Source of the DNA: Tamarix chinensis
Lineage: Eukaryota; Streptophyta; Magnoliopsida; Caryophyllales; Tamaricaceae
NCBI GenBank assembly: GCA_030549775.1
Contig: CM060181.1
Span: 2,542,001 to 2,606,000 of the forward strand
Length of the DNA stretch: 64,000 nt
Direction of reading: 5' to 3'
Position numbers and translations under genes: made by a program. Positions 14,127 through 26,100 of the stretch are shown here, piece after piece. Position 1 is the stretch's first letter; every line of letters starts with the position of its first letter. The notes under the pieces are model-generated. The model did not search any database, was not told the DNA's origin, and saw only the letters and a list, made by a program, of their open reading frames with translations.

Positions 14127-17100
14127 GTAAATTGTGTGTTATGATTTTATTAGTCGGCTATCTATTGTAATTAGAATTTTATGCTTTTGCTTGTTAGTTT
14201 TTCCTTACCTTTATTGCGGTTGTTGGGTCTATTATGACCAATTTGTGGTATCGAAAAGTGTAGTCGGTGCAATTTTCAGGGAAATATGTGATTTGTATGG
14301 GATAGTCGATTCCAACATGCGGATCTCAATATTTACATGAGACAGTGTTTTGCATTTAGTTTTTCTTTTCACTTATATCTTAATTGTAATATATGGAATG
14401 TCTTTGGCAATCTTTCCCCTGTCAAAAGTTTCCTTCCATTATTGTATGTGCTGCAGTTTTTGGTTTTTATATATTAATTTTATTGGATGATATTATCTTG
14501 TTTGTTTGATTTGACACGAGTTATTGTAGTCAGTATTAAAGTTATCTTGAGTGAACAGCCTCCATTATCTATAATGGGTCAGTTGTTTTTATAGTGTACA
14601 CTTTCTACTTAAACCATTGTTGGTGAAGAACTATGGATTTTCCTTGTTGAAATTTGTTGTTCATATTTGTTAGCCACATGTTGTCAACAAGGTTCATTAA
14701 GTGGCTGGTTGGTTGTTTTTTTGATCCAAATATACCGGCTGTGTAAAACTAAAACATATCTCTCTAGGTATTTAGTCCTTTTTTTTTCCGGGTTAAAGAT
14801 GCAATACAATTCTTCTTATTAATAAATTTCTATATTGTTCGATTTTTATTTTTTATATTTTTTGTAGAGTTGCTTTTGCACCACATTTAATGAACTAGCT
14901 TTTATTTTTATTCCCCCCCACCCAATCCATTTTCCATGTTAAATTAAAGAGCCCTCTTTACACCAGCAAATTAGTTCCCTGAATGTCTTAAAGGCTTGAG
15001 CTAAATTGCTGTTATTGCCGTCATTTTTTTTTCTTGGTTTTGTTTTGATGGCTAGGTCTTAATAAGCAATTGTAGTTGGTTAATGCATTGTCAAAAGTTT
15101 CCTTCAATTATTGTGCATTCTGTAGTTTTCTTTCTCTCTTTTTCTTATTTTAATTATTCAGAGCTGCTTTTGCACTGCATTTAATGAACTTTTTTTTTTC
15201 CTTGTTTTCCATGTTAGATTAAGGAGCCCTCTTTACAGCAGCTGCCCAGCATATCTGTTTAGTTTACATTGGAGACCAAGGTGTATTCACTGCCTGAGTT
15301 TGGGCTTGAGCTGGCATCATTTTTTATTCTTGGTTTTATTTTGATGGCTAGGTCTGAGTAGGGAATTGTAATTTCTATTGTATATCGTATGCAGTACATA
15401 TTGATATTGTAAATTTAGGAAACGATCTCTCCACCATTGTAATTTCTATTGGACCTTTCCCATTCTTCGCTTGACATCCTTACCTGGTATGTGTTATATA
15501 TACTGTGAAATTTGCATTCTACTTTTGTTTTTGCTGGAAATGTGTACGTGCCATGGAGCTATTTAATTCTAATTTCTCCATCTCATGACTAGCTATTTCC
15601 CTTTATTCTCGGATTTTAAACAGTGATTTATAATTTCACAGAATGACTTGGGTCGTTCCAACCCTCCCTCTAGGCACCCATCTCGTCCAGCCAGCCGCAA
15701 TGCTTTTGATGAAAATGTTGATTCCTTAAACTCTGTTGAAGCTGAGCTGGCACATTTGCGAATTGATGGTGCTAATGTCCAGAGTTTGTCCACTGTCCAG
15801 AGTGTTGGAACACATGCTTCATACAGCTATGCTGCTGCTCTTGGTTCTTCATTGTCAAGAAGCACCACCCCCTGATGCCCAACATGTAGCTCGGGTGCCC
15901 AGTCCTTGTCCTACACCAATTGGTGGCGGTAGAACTGCTGCCTCAGAAAAGAGAACAGTTGCAAGTCCCGGCCAATTCAATGGTGTTTCATCCAGTATGA
16001 ATGAATCTTCAGACCTGGTAGCTGCTCTGTCTGGCATGAACCTCTCTTCAAATGGTGATGAAAATCATCTACCATCACAGTTTCAACAGGTTCCTTCTGA
16101 TCAGCACAATTATTTCTTCAGCAGGCAACGCGAAGATCATGTTAAGCAACATTCATATTTGAAAAAATCTGATTCTGGCCATTTGCATAGTCCTTCAATT
16201 TCTCAGTCTGGAGCAAGGGCTGTTGCAGGTGGTGTAGATCGTCCAAAATCAGTTGTAACATCTGTATCGTATTCAAATGGATCATTTGCCTCCCCTCACG
16301 GTGGTGGCAGCTTATCACCTCATTTCCAGCATTTTAATAGTTCAGGTAATTCCTTTCCAAACTATGGTGCGAGTGGGTATCCAATGAATTCTACTGTGCC
16401 ACCTATGATGGCAAGCCAGATTGGCAATTACAATATGCTCCCATTTCTTGAAAATGTTGGTTCTGCTGGCATGGGGTTCTCTAGCATAGATGCAGGGGGC
16501 TTTGGTGGTGGGTTGCACTCTGGGGCAAAATCTATCCCCTGGATCAGAATCCTTGAGTTTTAGTAGGATGGGGAATCAAATGTCTGGGAATGCTCTCCAG
16601 ACACCTATTCTGGATCCTGTCTATCTTCAATATCTGAGGACAGCTGAATATGCTGCACAGCTTTCAGCTTTAAATGAACAATCTTCAGATAGGGGCTATC
16701 TGAATAACTCGTACATGGATTTAGTTCAGAAAGCATACATGGGATCTATGCTGCCTCCTCAGAAATCACAGTATCATGTTCCCTTTGGCAGTAAATCTGG
16801 TTCTAACCATGGTTATTATGGAAACCAAGCTTACGGGGTTGGCATTGGGTACCCTGGATGTTCGTCGACAAGTCCTGTCATTCCAAATTCTCCTGTTGGG
16901 CCTGGTAGTCCTATTAGGCATAATGAATTCAATATGCGCTTCCCTGGTGGAGTTAGGAAATTAGGCAGTGGTGTCTTGGGATCCTGGCATATAGATGGAG
17001 GCTTTGGATCCTCTTTGTTGGAAGAATTTAAGAGCAACAAAGCAAAATGTTTTGAGCTCACAGAAATTGCTGGTCATGTTGTCGAGTTCAGGTGTGTGAT

Positions 17101-20100
17101 TCTTTTGAGTCTAACTTCCATTGTGTTTGAGTTACCCTGGATATCTTGGACTGATTGTGCCTTATTTTTTTCATGAGCAGTGCTGATCAATATGGCAGCC
17201 GGTTCATTCAGCAAAAGCTTGAAACTGCCAGAACCGAAGAGAAAAACATGGTGTTCCATGAAATTATACCTCAAGCACTTTCTTTAATGACTGACGTGTT
17301 TGGTAATTATGTGATTCAAAAGGTACTCGAACGTTTAGCCTTGGTTTCTATTCACTATAAACTTATTTTCAAATTAGATAGGATCTTGCCCATTCTGCAT
17401 GGAACTCATTGTCTGATATGATGTTTTTTCCTGGCACTTGTTTTAGTTTTTTGAGCACGGGATGCATGATCAAAGAAGAGAACTGGCTAGCAAGCTCGAC
17501 GGGCATGTCTTGACACTCAGCCTTCAAATGTATGGTTGTCGTGTTATCCAAAAGGTACTGTCATTCAAATCCTGTACTGGATGTTGCTATTCCGTGTCTT
17601 AGCATCAGTGATGCTTTGGTGTGTTTCAGATTTAACTTGTATGTTATTATTCTATTGTGACAATCAGCCATTCCATCTCTGTTTCCCTTGGTAAGGGAAG
17701 GTATGTGACCTTTTATTCCATAAAATTGTTGAGGCCATCTGTTCGCTGCAAAATCAATATCAGTAAATGCTTTTATGCCTATACTGTCCTTTAGTTGATT
17801 TATGTTGCTGCATTCTACTGTGTGGTGTTTATTTCTCTTGTAAAAGCTACTCCATTGTTTCTTAACTGTCTCTTAGTTAAAGATATTGTGATAAGTCTTG
17901 GGGACTAGTTACTTTAATCTTTGGGTGTTCTGTCTAATGGTTCTAATTTTATGCCCTCACAGGCCATTGAAGTTGTTGATCTGGATCAAAAGATATCAAT
18001 GGTTAAGGAGCTGGAAGGTCATATCATGCGTTGCGTACGTGATCAGAATGGGAATCATGTCATTCAGAAGTGTATTGAATGTGTCCCTGAAGAACACATT
18101 CAGTTCATTGTTTGGTCCTTTTTTGATCAAGTTGTCACTCTTTCAACACACCCATATGGGTGTCGTGTCATTCAGGTTGAAATAATGAAAACCCGGTCCT
18201 TATTAGTGATGACTTACATTCAGTGTCTTGCGTTCAATAATAATGGAGCATCAAATATTATGCGCCTGAATTGGACTTCCTATGTCATGTTGTGGCTCAG
18301 AGAGTGCTGGAGCACTGTGTGGACCCAAAAACCCAGAGTAAAGTGATGGATGAAATTTTGGGAGCTGTAAGCATGTTGGCACAAGATCAATATGGCAATT
18401 ATGTTGTTCAGGTGTGCTATCTTTTCTAACTTGGCCCTGTGGTTATTTGCACTTTATTTGGTATATAACTTGGCATGCCCATATTGTTTTGGTATTCTTA
18501 TCACAGCCTTACATTGTTATCATTGTGTGCGGCTAATATTGTGTGCAGATTCCAATGCATGCTTGTGAGTAAAGGTACTTGAAAGAAATCTAACTAATTA
18601 TTTATAAGACCTGCCAAAAGAAATCCAAGTGTTCCTTCCCTTACATTATCATAAAACATCTTGATGGATCTATGTTACAGTATGACAAGCAAAAAGTGCC
18701 TGTGTTTTTGTAAATCCATGTGTTGAACATCCTCTGAAATTCGCTGGACTATTTTGTGGACGAGTCTTCTTGCACACCTCTTGTGAGTAGTTAGTTTCTT
18801 TCATAATTTATGTTGGAGACCCTTGTTCTACCAAACTGAACTAAGAGCGCTTTCTTATCACAATACATAAGACTATAAAGACAAGGATGTATTTTCTTAT
18901 CACTATGTTACAGTATGACAAGCAAAAAGTGCCTGATTTTGTAAATCCATGTGTTGAATATCCTCTGAAATTTGCTGGATTGTTTTGTGGACAAGTCTTC
19001 CTGCATGCCTCTTTTAAGTAGTTAGTTTCTTTCATAATTTGCGTTGGAGACCCATGTTTTACCGAACTCAACTAAGAGCGCCTTCTTATCACAATACATA
19101 AGACTGTAAAGACAAGGATGCATTTTGTAATTGAATACTCCATCTTAGATGTATATATTAGTATAGTATTCTAAAAATGACATATTATGCATGTTCGATT
19201 AAAATGAATCCCTCATTACTTCTCATAGTCTCATAGTAAAAGTAATAGGTAGGGATGACAGGATTTGAATCTGTGACATTTTGTACCCAAAACAAGCCCG
19301 GATGTTGATTTTTAGTCATTTTCGACATCTGACAGCATTTGCTGGAGCATGGAAAGCCACATGAAAAAACTGCTATAATCCAAGAGTTGGCTGGGAAAAT
19401 AGTTCAGATGAGCCAGCAGAAATTTGCCTCCAATGTTGTGGAGAAGTGCTTAGCTTTTGGTGGGCTCAAGGAAAGGGAACTCTTGGTGAATGAGATGCTT
19501 GGCACTACCGATGAAAATGAGCCTCTTCAGGTATGTCACACCTCTTTTCTTTGTCACAATATATGATTGCCATTATTGAAAAATCTCATCCTTATACCTT
19601 TAATAGTTGATATTTGTATCTTGGTGTCAGAGCTAGACAACTTTTAACTTTGATTTGGTGTAGATTGTTCCATTGCTCCATGCAATAATTGTTCTCGTCA
19701 CATGTTTTGTCTTGTAGTTTATTCTGGTTTGATTTATGGTTTGAAAAATTACGGTTTAGTTTAGTATTTACAAATATGATTTGGTTATGGTTTTTGAAAT
19801 TAACTTGTGGTTCGTAAACCATGCATGTATAGTATTAATTATTTTTCATTTTTTTATATAACAACTTACAACACGTATTGTTTGTAACTTGTATTTTTTT
19901 TTGGTCACCACATACTCCCATTTTATGTGTTTCTCTTTTACCCCCCCTAAGTGCTATGGTATCAATTATGATGTTGATCTTACTTATAGAATAAGTTATA
20001 TGTGAAGAGCTTTACTAGAAAAGAAATTTTAGAAATGAGGAGGTATGGAAGAATGAGTAGAATACCTGGATTCTTATATTCTATTTCAAGTTTCGCTTCA

Positions 20101-23100
20101 TGATAAAGAGGAGCACTTCACCCCATCTTTCCCGCAGTAAGGATTATCCCAACACACTTTCCATTTAGTGACTGCAAATCTCCTTTATTAAAGACTAATA
20201 TAATATCTTAGATATTTCATTAATGTTGAGACAATTATGGAAAGCAATAATATTTAGATATCAACAAACGTTTAGTTTTTTTTTTAATTTATTAAAATAA
20301 AGATATTGATATTATCTAATGAAGACCCTGATAGGTCCTTAATTAGGCACACCTACGTGAGGAGGAATAAGTTGGGAGGAAATGATTAGGAAAACTTGGA
20401 CCGGGAGAGGGCACATGAGGGGAATACACCAACTGAGGAAAGTAAGTTGTCGAGTCATCTCTTTTTGATTGCTAGAATTTGTTATGGATATTTTCTTTAT
20501 TTGTTTTCTTATTTGTCTTATTTTCTTTTTTGTTATGAGTCTGTTAGGTATCTTGGGTATATATGTGGGTCAGGGGATAGAGGGGAAGTGAGGAATTGAG
20601 TAGTGGTGGTTTGGGAGGTATCGAATTATCTTTGTTTTCTCTAAATACGATTACAAAAATTCCCCTTTGTCATCTATTTTTCCCTCTGTGCCTGTCAATT
20701 TGATAACAGAGCTCTCATCAATCCTAAGGGACCATGGCTCTGAGTAAGAAGGATTTGCTGGAAGGGAAATCGATGCAAATGCAAGAGGAACTCGAGAGTG
20801 AAAGGAGGGAGACCAGAAGTGAGACTATGAAGATGGGAGAGAGGATTGACAACATTGAAAAATGGATAGGAGAAATAGCCGGGGAATTGGATCATCACCT
20901 CAAAGAATGTTGGTTCAAGCTCATCCATCCGAGATGTAGGGAGGCATAAAGAGGGTGAAGTAGCCGAGGCTCAAGGTGCTCTGGGCGCTTCACCTGGTGC
21001 TCTAGAATTGAGGACTAATGCTTGATACCCACGGTAGTTGGAGTTCCCCACTTTGATGGGATAGATCTTGATGGCTGGATCTTCAAGGTGGGGCACTATT
21101 TCATTGTGAATCAAGTGGGATAAATGGAAAAATTAGAAGCCTTGGCTATGGCCATGGAGGGAAAAGCCTTGGCTTGGTTCCTATATACTGAGGATGGTAG
21201 ATGCTTCGATTCATGTCCTAGCTTCAAGGAAGTGTTATTGATCCGATTTAGATCTCGCCATGAAATTCTCGGCAATAAGACAAGATACGGTGGAGGTATA
21301 CATTGAGAAGTTTGAGCTGCTTGCCTTTCCTCTTTGAGGATGATATATCACGAAGGTATTGGAGAGCACTTTTCTCAATTGGCCGCAACCACAAAATCGG
21401 GAATAAGTCTGGATGATTAGGCCCAAGGAGTTGCTGGGTTGGTTGAACTCTTGGAAGCCGCCCAGATGGCAAAAGATGAGAATCAAGTCGTTTTGGGGGG
21501 GAAATCTGGCCGGATATGGAGGTATGGGGAATTAGCTAGAACTGGCTATTGCTCCACTTAATCCTGCAATGCCATACCAGGTTGGGAACAGGCCCACTGG
21601 GCTTGCTAGGCCTTGCGAACTCACCCCTGGCCCTAGCCAACAAAAGCTGGGGGAGATTCAGTCGTTAGGAGGCCTCTCACTTCATGATGGTTGAGTGAAA
21701 AAGAACTTATGAGAAGGCGTGAGAAGGGCTTATACTTCAATTGTGCAAAGCGATTCACCCAAGGCCGTGTATGGAAAAATCGCTTCCTTCAAGTAATGCC
21801 GTTGGAAACCGAAGGGGAATTGGAGGAAGAGGAAGTGATTGACCAAGGGTTGGAGCTGGGGGAGAAGAGGTAGTACAAGGGGAAGGTGCTTGATCCTCGG
21901 AGAAGTTGTAGTGGTTTTGATTGATTGTGGAGCAATCCGTCAACTTAATTTCATAGAGGTTGTGAGGAAGCTCTTCATTCCCATGGCACCAACGGCTCCT
22001 TATGAAATTTTCCTTGGTATTGGAAATTCAATCACGGCTAATAGGTTTGGTTGAGGTTGGCAGAAGTTGAGGTGGCAGAAGATTTCTTGTCCTTAGAGTT
22101 GGGAAGCGCACAAGTGATGTTGGGAATGCAATGGCTTGAAAACTGTGCATTATGCAAGTAAATTAGAAGAAGTTGGTGATGAAGTTCATTATAGGATTGA
22201 CCCTTGTGACCTTAAGGAGAGAACTTAGCCTATGTTGCATTGAGGTCTCACTCAAGTCCATGCTGCCAACAATGATTAAGGAGAAGTAGGGACTCTAGTA
22301 AGAGGGTTGTTCTTTAGGAGAAATGGAAGAGGAGGAGGTTGGGTAAGCCACTGTTCCCTAGGAATTTTCGGAACTGATTAAGAAATTCTTAGATTGCATG
22401 GATAAGCCAACAAGCCTCACACTAGTGGAAGAGATAGACCATCAGATTCCATTACAGCCATAGACAAACCTAATTGGCATATGGCCTTCTAGGTATCCTC
22501 ATAATTAGAAGAATGGAATTAAACGTTTGGTTGAAGAGATATTGGCAACAAGGATTATACTACCTAGCAGAAGTCCTTATTTTAGTCCTATCTTGCCAAT
22601 GAAAAAGAAGGATGGTGGCCGGCAGTTTTATGTGGATTACAAGGCATTGAACAAGGCTCCTTTTCCATACCAATGATTGATGAACTTCATGGGTTTGGAA
22701 TTTTTTCGAAGCTAGACCTCCGTTCCGGCTATCGTCAGATTTGTGTTAAGCACCTATGACGACCACTACGAGTTTCGAGTAATGCTATTTGGGTTGACCG
22801 ATGCCCCAACAACCTTTTAGGCCTTAATGACTAAGGCATTCAAGCCTTACTTAATAAAGTGTGTTAGTATTCTTTGATGACATTCTCGTGTTTAGTCCTT
22901 GGATCAGCATGAGCAACACTTAATGATGGTTTGATGTGTTGCGAAAACATAAGCTGTTTGTGAATGAAAAAAAAAATGTACCTTTAGACAACTGGAGTTA
23001 GAGTACTTGGGAGGCATATAATTTCAGCTAAGGGAGTGGCGATCCGGGAAATGTGAGGGTTATGGAGAAATGGCCTATTCCCAAGAAACTTAAAGAGTTA

Positions 23101-26100
23101 ATGAGTTTTCTTGGGCTTGCAGGTTATAACTAGAAGTTTGATACAGTCAAATTGTAGCCCCTTTAAAAGACTAGCTCAGGAAAGACAACTTTGGCTGGAA
23201 TCTTCAAGCCCAACAAGCATTTGAGGTGCTGAAGTTGGTCATGACCACAATTAAGGTGGTGGCTCTTCTTGATTTTTCTGAGTGATTTGTCATTGAGACG
23301 GATGCTTTTGAAGTGGGGTTAGGAGCTATACTAATGTAGGAGCAATGACCTATCGGCTATCGCAGACGTAAATGTGTTAGGACAAAGGGGTGCCTTAAGT
23401 CAGTTTACAAATGAAAATTAATGACCGTAGTACTCTCTGTGCAAGAGTGGAGGCACTATCTCCTGGGTAGAAGGCTTCTCATACTGACGGATCAACAAAG
23501 TTCAAATACCTTCTAGAACAATGGGTGATACCTGAAGGGCAACAAAAGTGGGTTGCTGAACCTTGGGTTATCAATTTGATATCAAATATCGGGTTGGAAA
23601 TACCAATAGGGCAGTAGATGCCTTATCTTTGGTGGAGGCCAGTAGTTCAGTTTTGGCACTTTCAGTAACATGGATGAGGACTTGGGATGAGTTACTAGCA
23701 GAGATTGACAGAGATACTCAATTGGGACCTTGGAACCATACTCTGATGTTGTCTTCTGAGGGAAAGGATAGATATCACTTACATTGGGGAACCTGTTTTT
23801 TAAAGACTGGCTAGTAGTACCAGCAGGGTCCAAGTATATTCCCCGGATTCTATCAAATTTTCACGGTGGGAAGATTAGGGGGCATTCCGGGGTATTTAAG
23901 ACATACCAACGTATTTGCTCGGGAAGTTTATTGGCTAGGGATGAGGAAACAAATTCAACAATATGTGTTGAAGTGCGCTGTTTGCCAACAGAATAAGGCA
24001 TCCACACTATCTCTAGCAGGGCTCTGGCGACTGGCAGCCTCTTCCTATTTTCGGGCAAGTGTGGGAAGACATTGCAATGGATTTTGTGGAGGGGTTGCCT
24101 GTCCGAAGGGTATAATTGCTTGTTGGCTGTGGTGGATCAATTGAGCAAATATGCTCACTTTAGCCTGTTAAAGCATCCGTTTACAACCCACACTATTGCT
24201 GCCATATTTGTGAAGGAAGCAGTTCGCCTCCATTGGAGACCTCATTCCATCGTTTCCGATCGAGACAAGGTTTTTCTTAGCAACTTTTGGGCGGAGATGT
24301 TCAGGCTGCAGGGCACCATCTTGAAGAAGAGTTCGGCATCATCCTCAAATGGAGGGCCAGTCTGAAGTGGTAAACCAAACCATTGAGACATATCTCAGGT
24401 GCTTTGCAGGGTTGCCTAGGCGGAGTATTGGTACAATACTTCTTACCACACGCTATCTACATCACCTCGTTCATGGCTTTGTGTAGGAGAGAACTACCAC
24501 CCTTGATCAGGTATGAGCGGGGGATAGCTTTGGTTGCTATAGTGGATGATGAGGAACTCAGAGCAAGGGACCTGATTCTTGATAAATTCAAGCTGCTCTT
24601 GGAACAGTCACAACAAAGGATGAAGGCTTTGTCTGTTAAGAGAAGGTGAGATGTGGAGTATCAGGTGGGAGAGAGTGGGCGTGTGTGAACTGCGGCCTTA
24701 TAGGCCCTTATCAGGTGGTGTCTCGGGTGGGTAAGGTGGCTTACCTATTGATTCTTCCTGCCACTACTTCCTTCCACTCTCTCCTCCATGTTTCTGTGCT
24801 GAAACGAGCTGTATAAGCTGGGCATCAACCCCAGCTACTTCCTGAGATCCCGACTGAAGAATTGGAATGGAAGGCACAACCAGAAGCTGTACAAGGGCTG
24901 CGTTACAATTTCAAGAGGGAGCTAGAGGTTCTAATTCAGTGGCAGCGGCTTCCAAGCTTTGTATTGTCCTGGGAAGAATTTGAGATCATTAATGAGCAGT
25001 TTCTTGATTTTCACCTTGAGGAAAAGGTGAAACTTTGAGAGGGAAGTATTGATAGGCCCTTAATTAGAAGCACCTATGCGAGGAGGAATAAGGTGGGAGG
25101 AAATGATTAGGGGAAGTTGGATCGGGAGAGGGCACATGAGGGGAATACTCTAGCTGAGGAAAGGAAGTTGCTGAGTGACCTCTTTTCAGTTGCTAGAATA
25201 TGTTATGGATATTTTCTTATTTGTTTTATTTTCTTTTTGTTATATGAGTCCATTATGAATCTTAGGTATACATATATGTGGGTCAAGGGAAAGAGGGGAG
25301 GGGAGGTGTGGATTTGAGTAGTGGTGGTTTGGGAGGTACCAAGTCCTTATATAAACTGGATTATCTCTTTTCTCTGAATATGATTACAAAAATTCCCCTT
25401 TCTCGAATTTTTACTCATCTTTTGAAGCCCCTAACTCACAAAGATTATTATTTTTTCTTTAATTTAATTATTAGGGTCAAATCAAGTTTACCTTTCAACA
25501 CTTGGACTAAATTATTATAATTTGTATCTGGGATTAGTTGTAGTTTTAAAAAAACATGTAAACTTATTTTAAATTACAACAATATGATTTTTCACGCATA
25601 GAAATCATCTAGTATAGGATACATAAATTGCAAATTGAATCTCACCCTATAATTTATTTTTGGTTGGGTTGGTTTATTTAGAAATTTTTTTGAGGTTCTT
25701 TCTAACGGTAGTAGTAATGGTCTAAACTGAACCTTGTACACCCCATCTTAGGGACACGAGGAAACTCCTGGGTAGAGGAAAATACAAACAAGCATTTAAG
25801 TTGAACTTTTTTGAGATCTGACTGTTTGTCTCTGAGGAGTGGGATTTATATAGAACTGTAACTTCAAACGATTTTCGTTCCAGCTACAATTTTTTGAAAG
25901 TATCAGAGTGCCTTCCAAGTCCGCATGTAGCTGCTCACCAGAATATTAGGTGCAGGATTTACTTAAGGTCTATAGCTAAGATTCTATATTCTTTATCAAT
26001 TCTCTATATCCAGTTTTTATTGATGAAATCAAATTAGCTGCACACTTTGCATCAATTGTGTTATAAAGTGCATTATTTGTCCATCATATTTGATATAAAT

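Larger units (their letters stand above)
20329..25440 (+). mobile_element. Decayed Ty3/gypsy chromovirus in Pumilio intron 7
   Basis: Two similar direct LTRs (20329-20697 and about 25050-25440) bracket gag, reverse transcriptase, RNase H, integrase and chromodomain remnants. The RT-RNaseH-integrase order marks Ty3/gypsy, and the terminal chromodomain marks the chromovirus branch. A primer site resembling the initiator-Met tRNA type (TTGATAACAGAGC, 20700-20712) follows the left LTR. A purine tract (GAGAGGGAAG) precedes the right LTR. Every coding part is broken by stops and frameshifts and the LTRs have clearly diverged, so it is old and immobile. It lies in the sense orientation of the host gene. 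A clean target-site duplication is not visible. Confidence 0.85.

Noticed and set aside
19250..19262. TAGGGATGACAGG as a hAT MITE terminus
   Set aside because: The sequence continues as plastid trnP (T-arm and anticodon region) and there is no matching inverted end, so the likeness to the MITE terminus is a coincidence of the tRNA 3' end.
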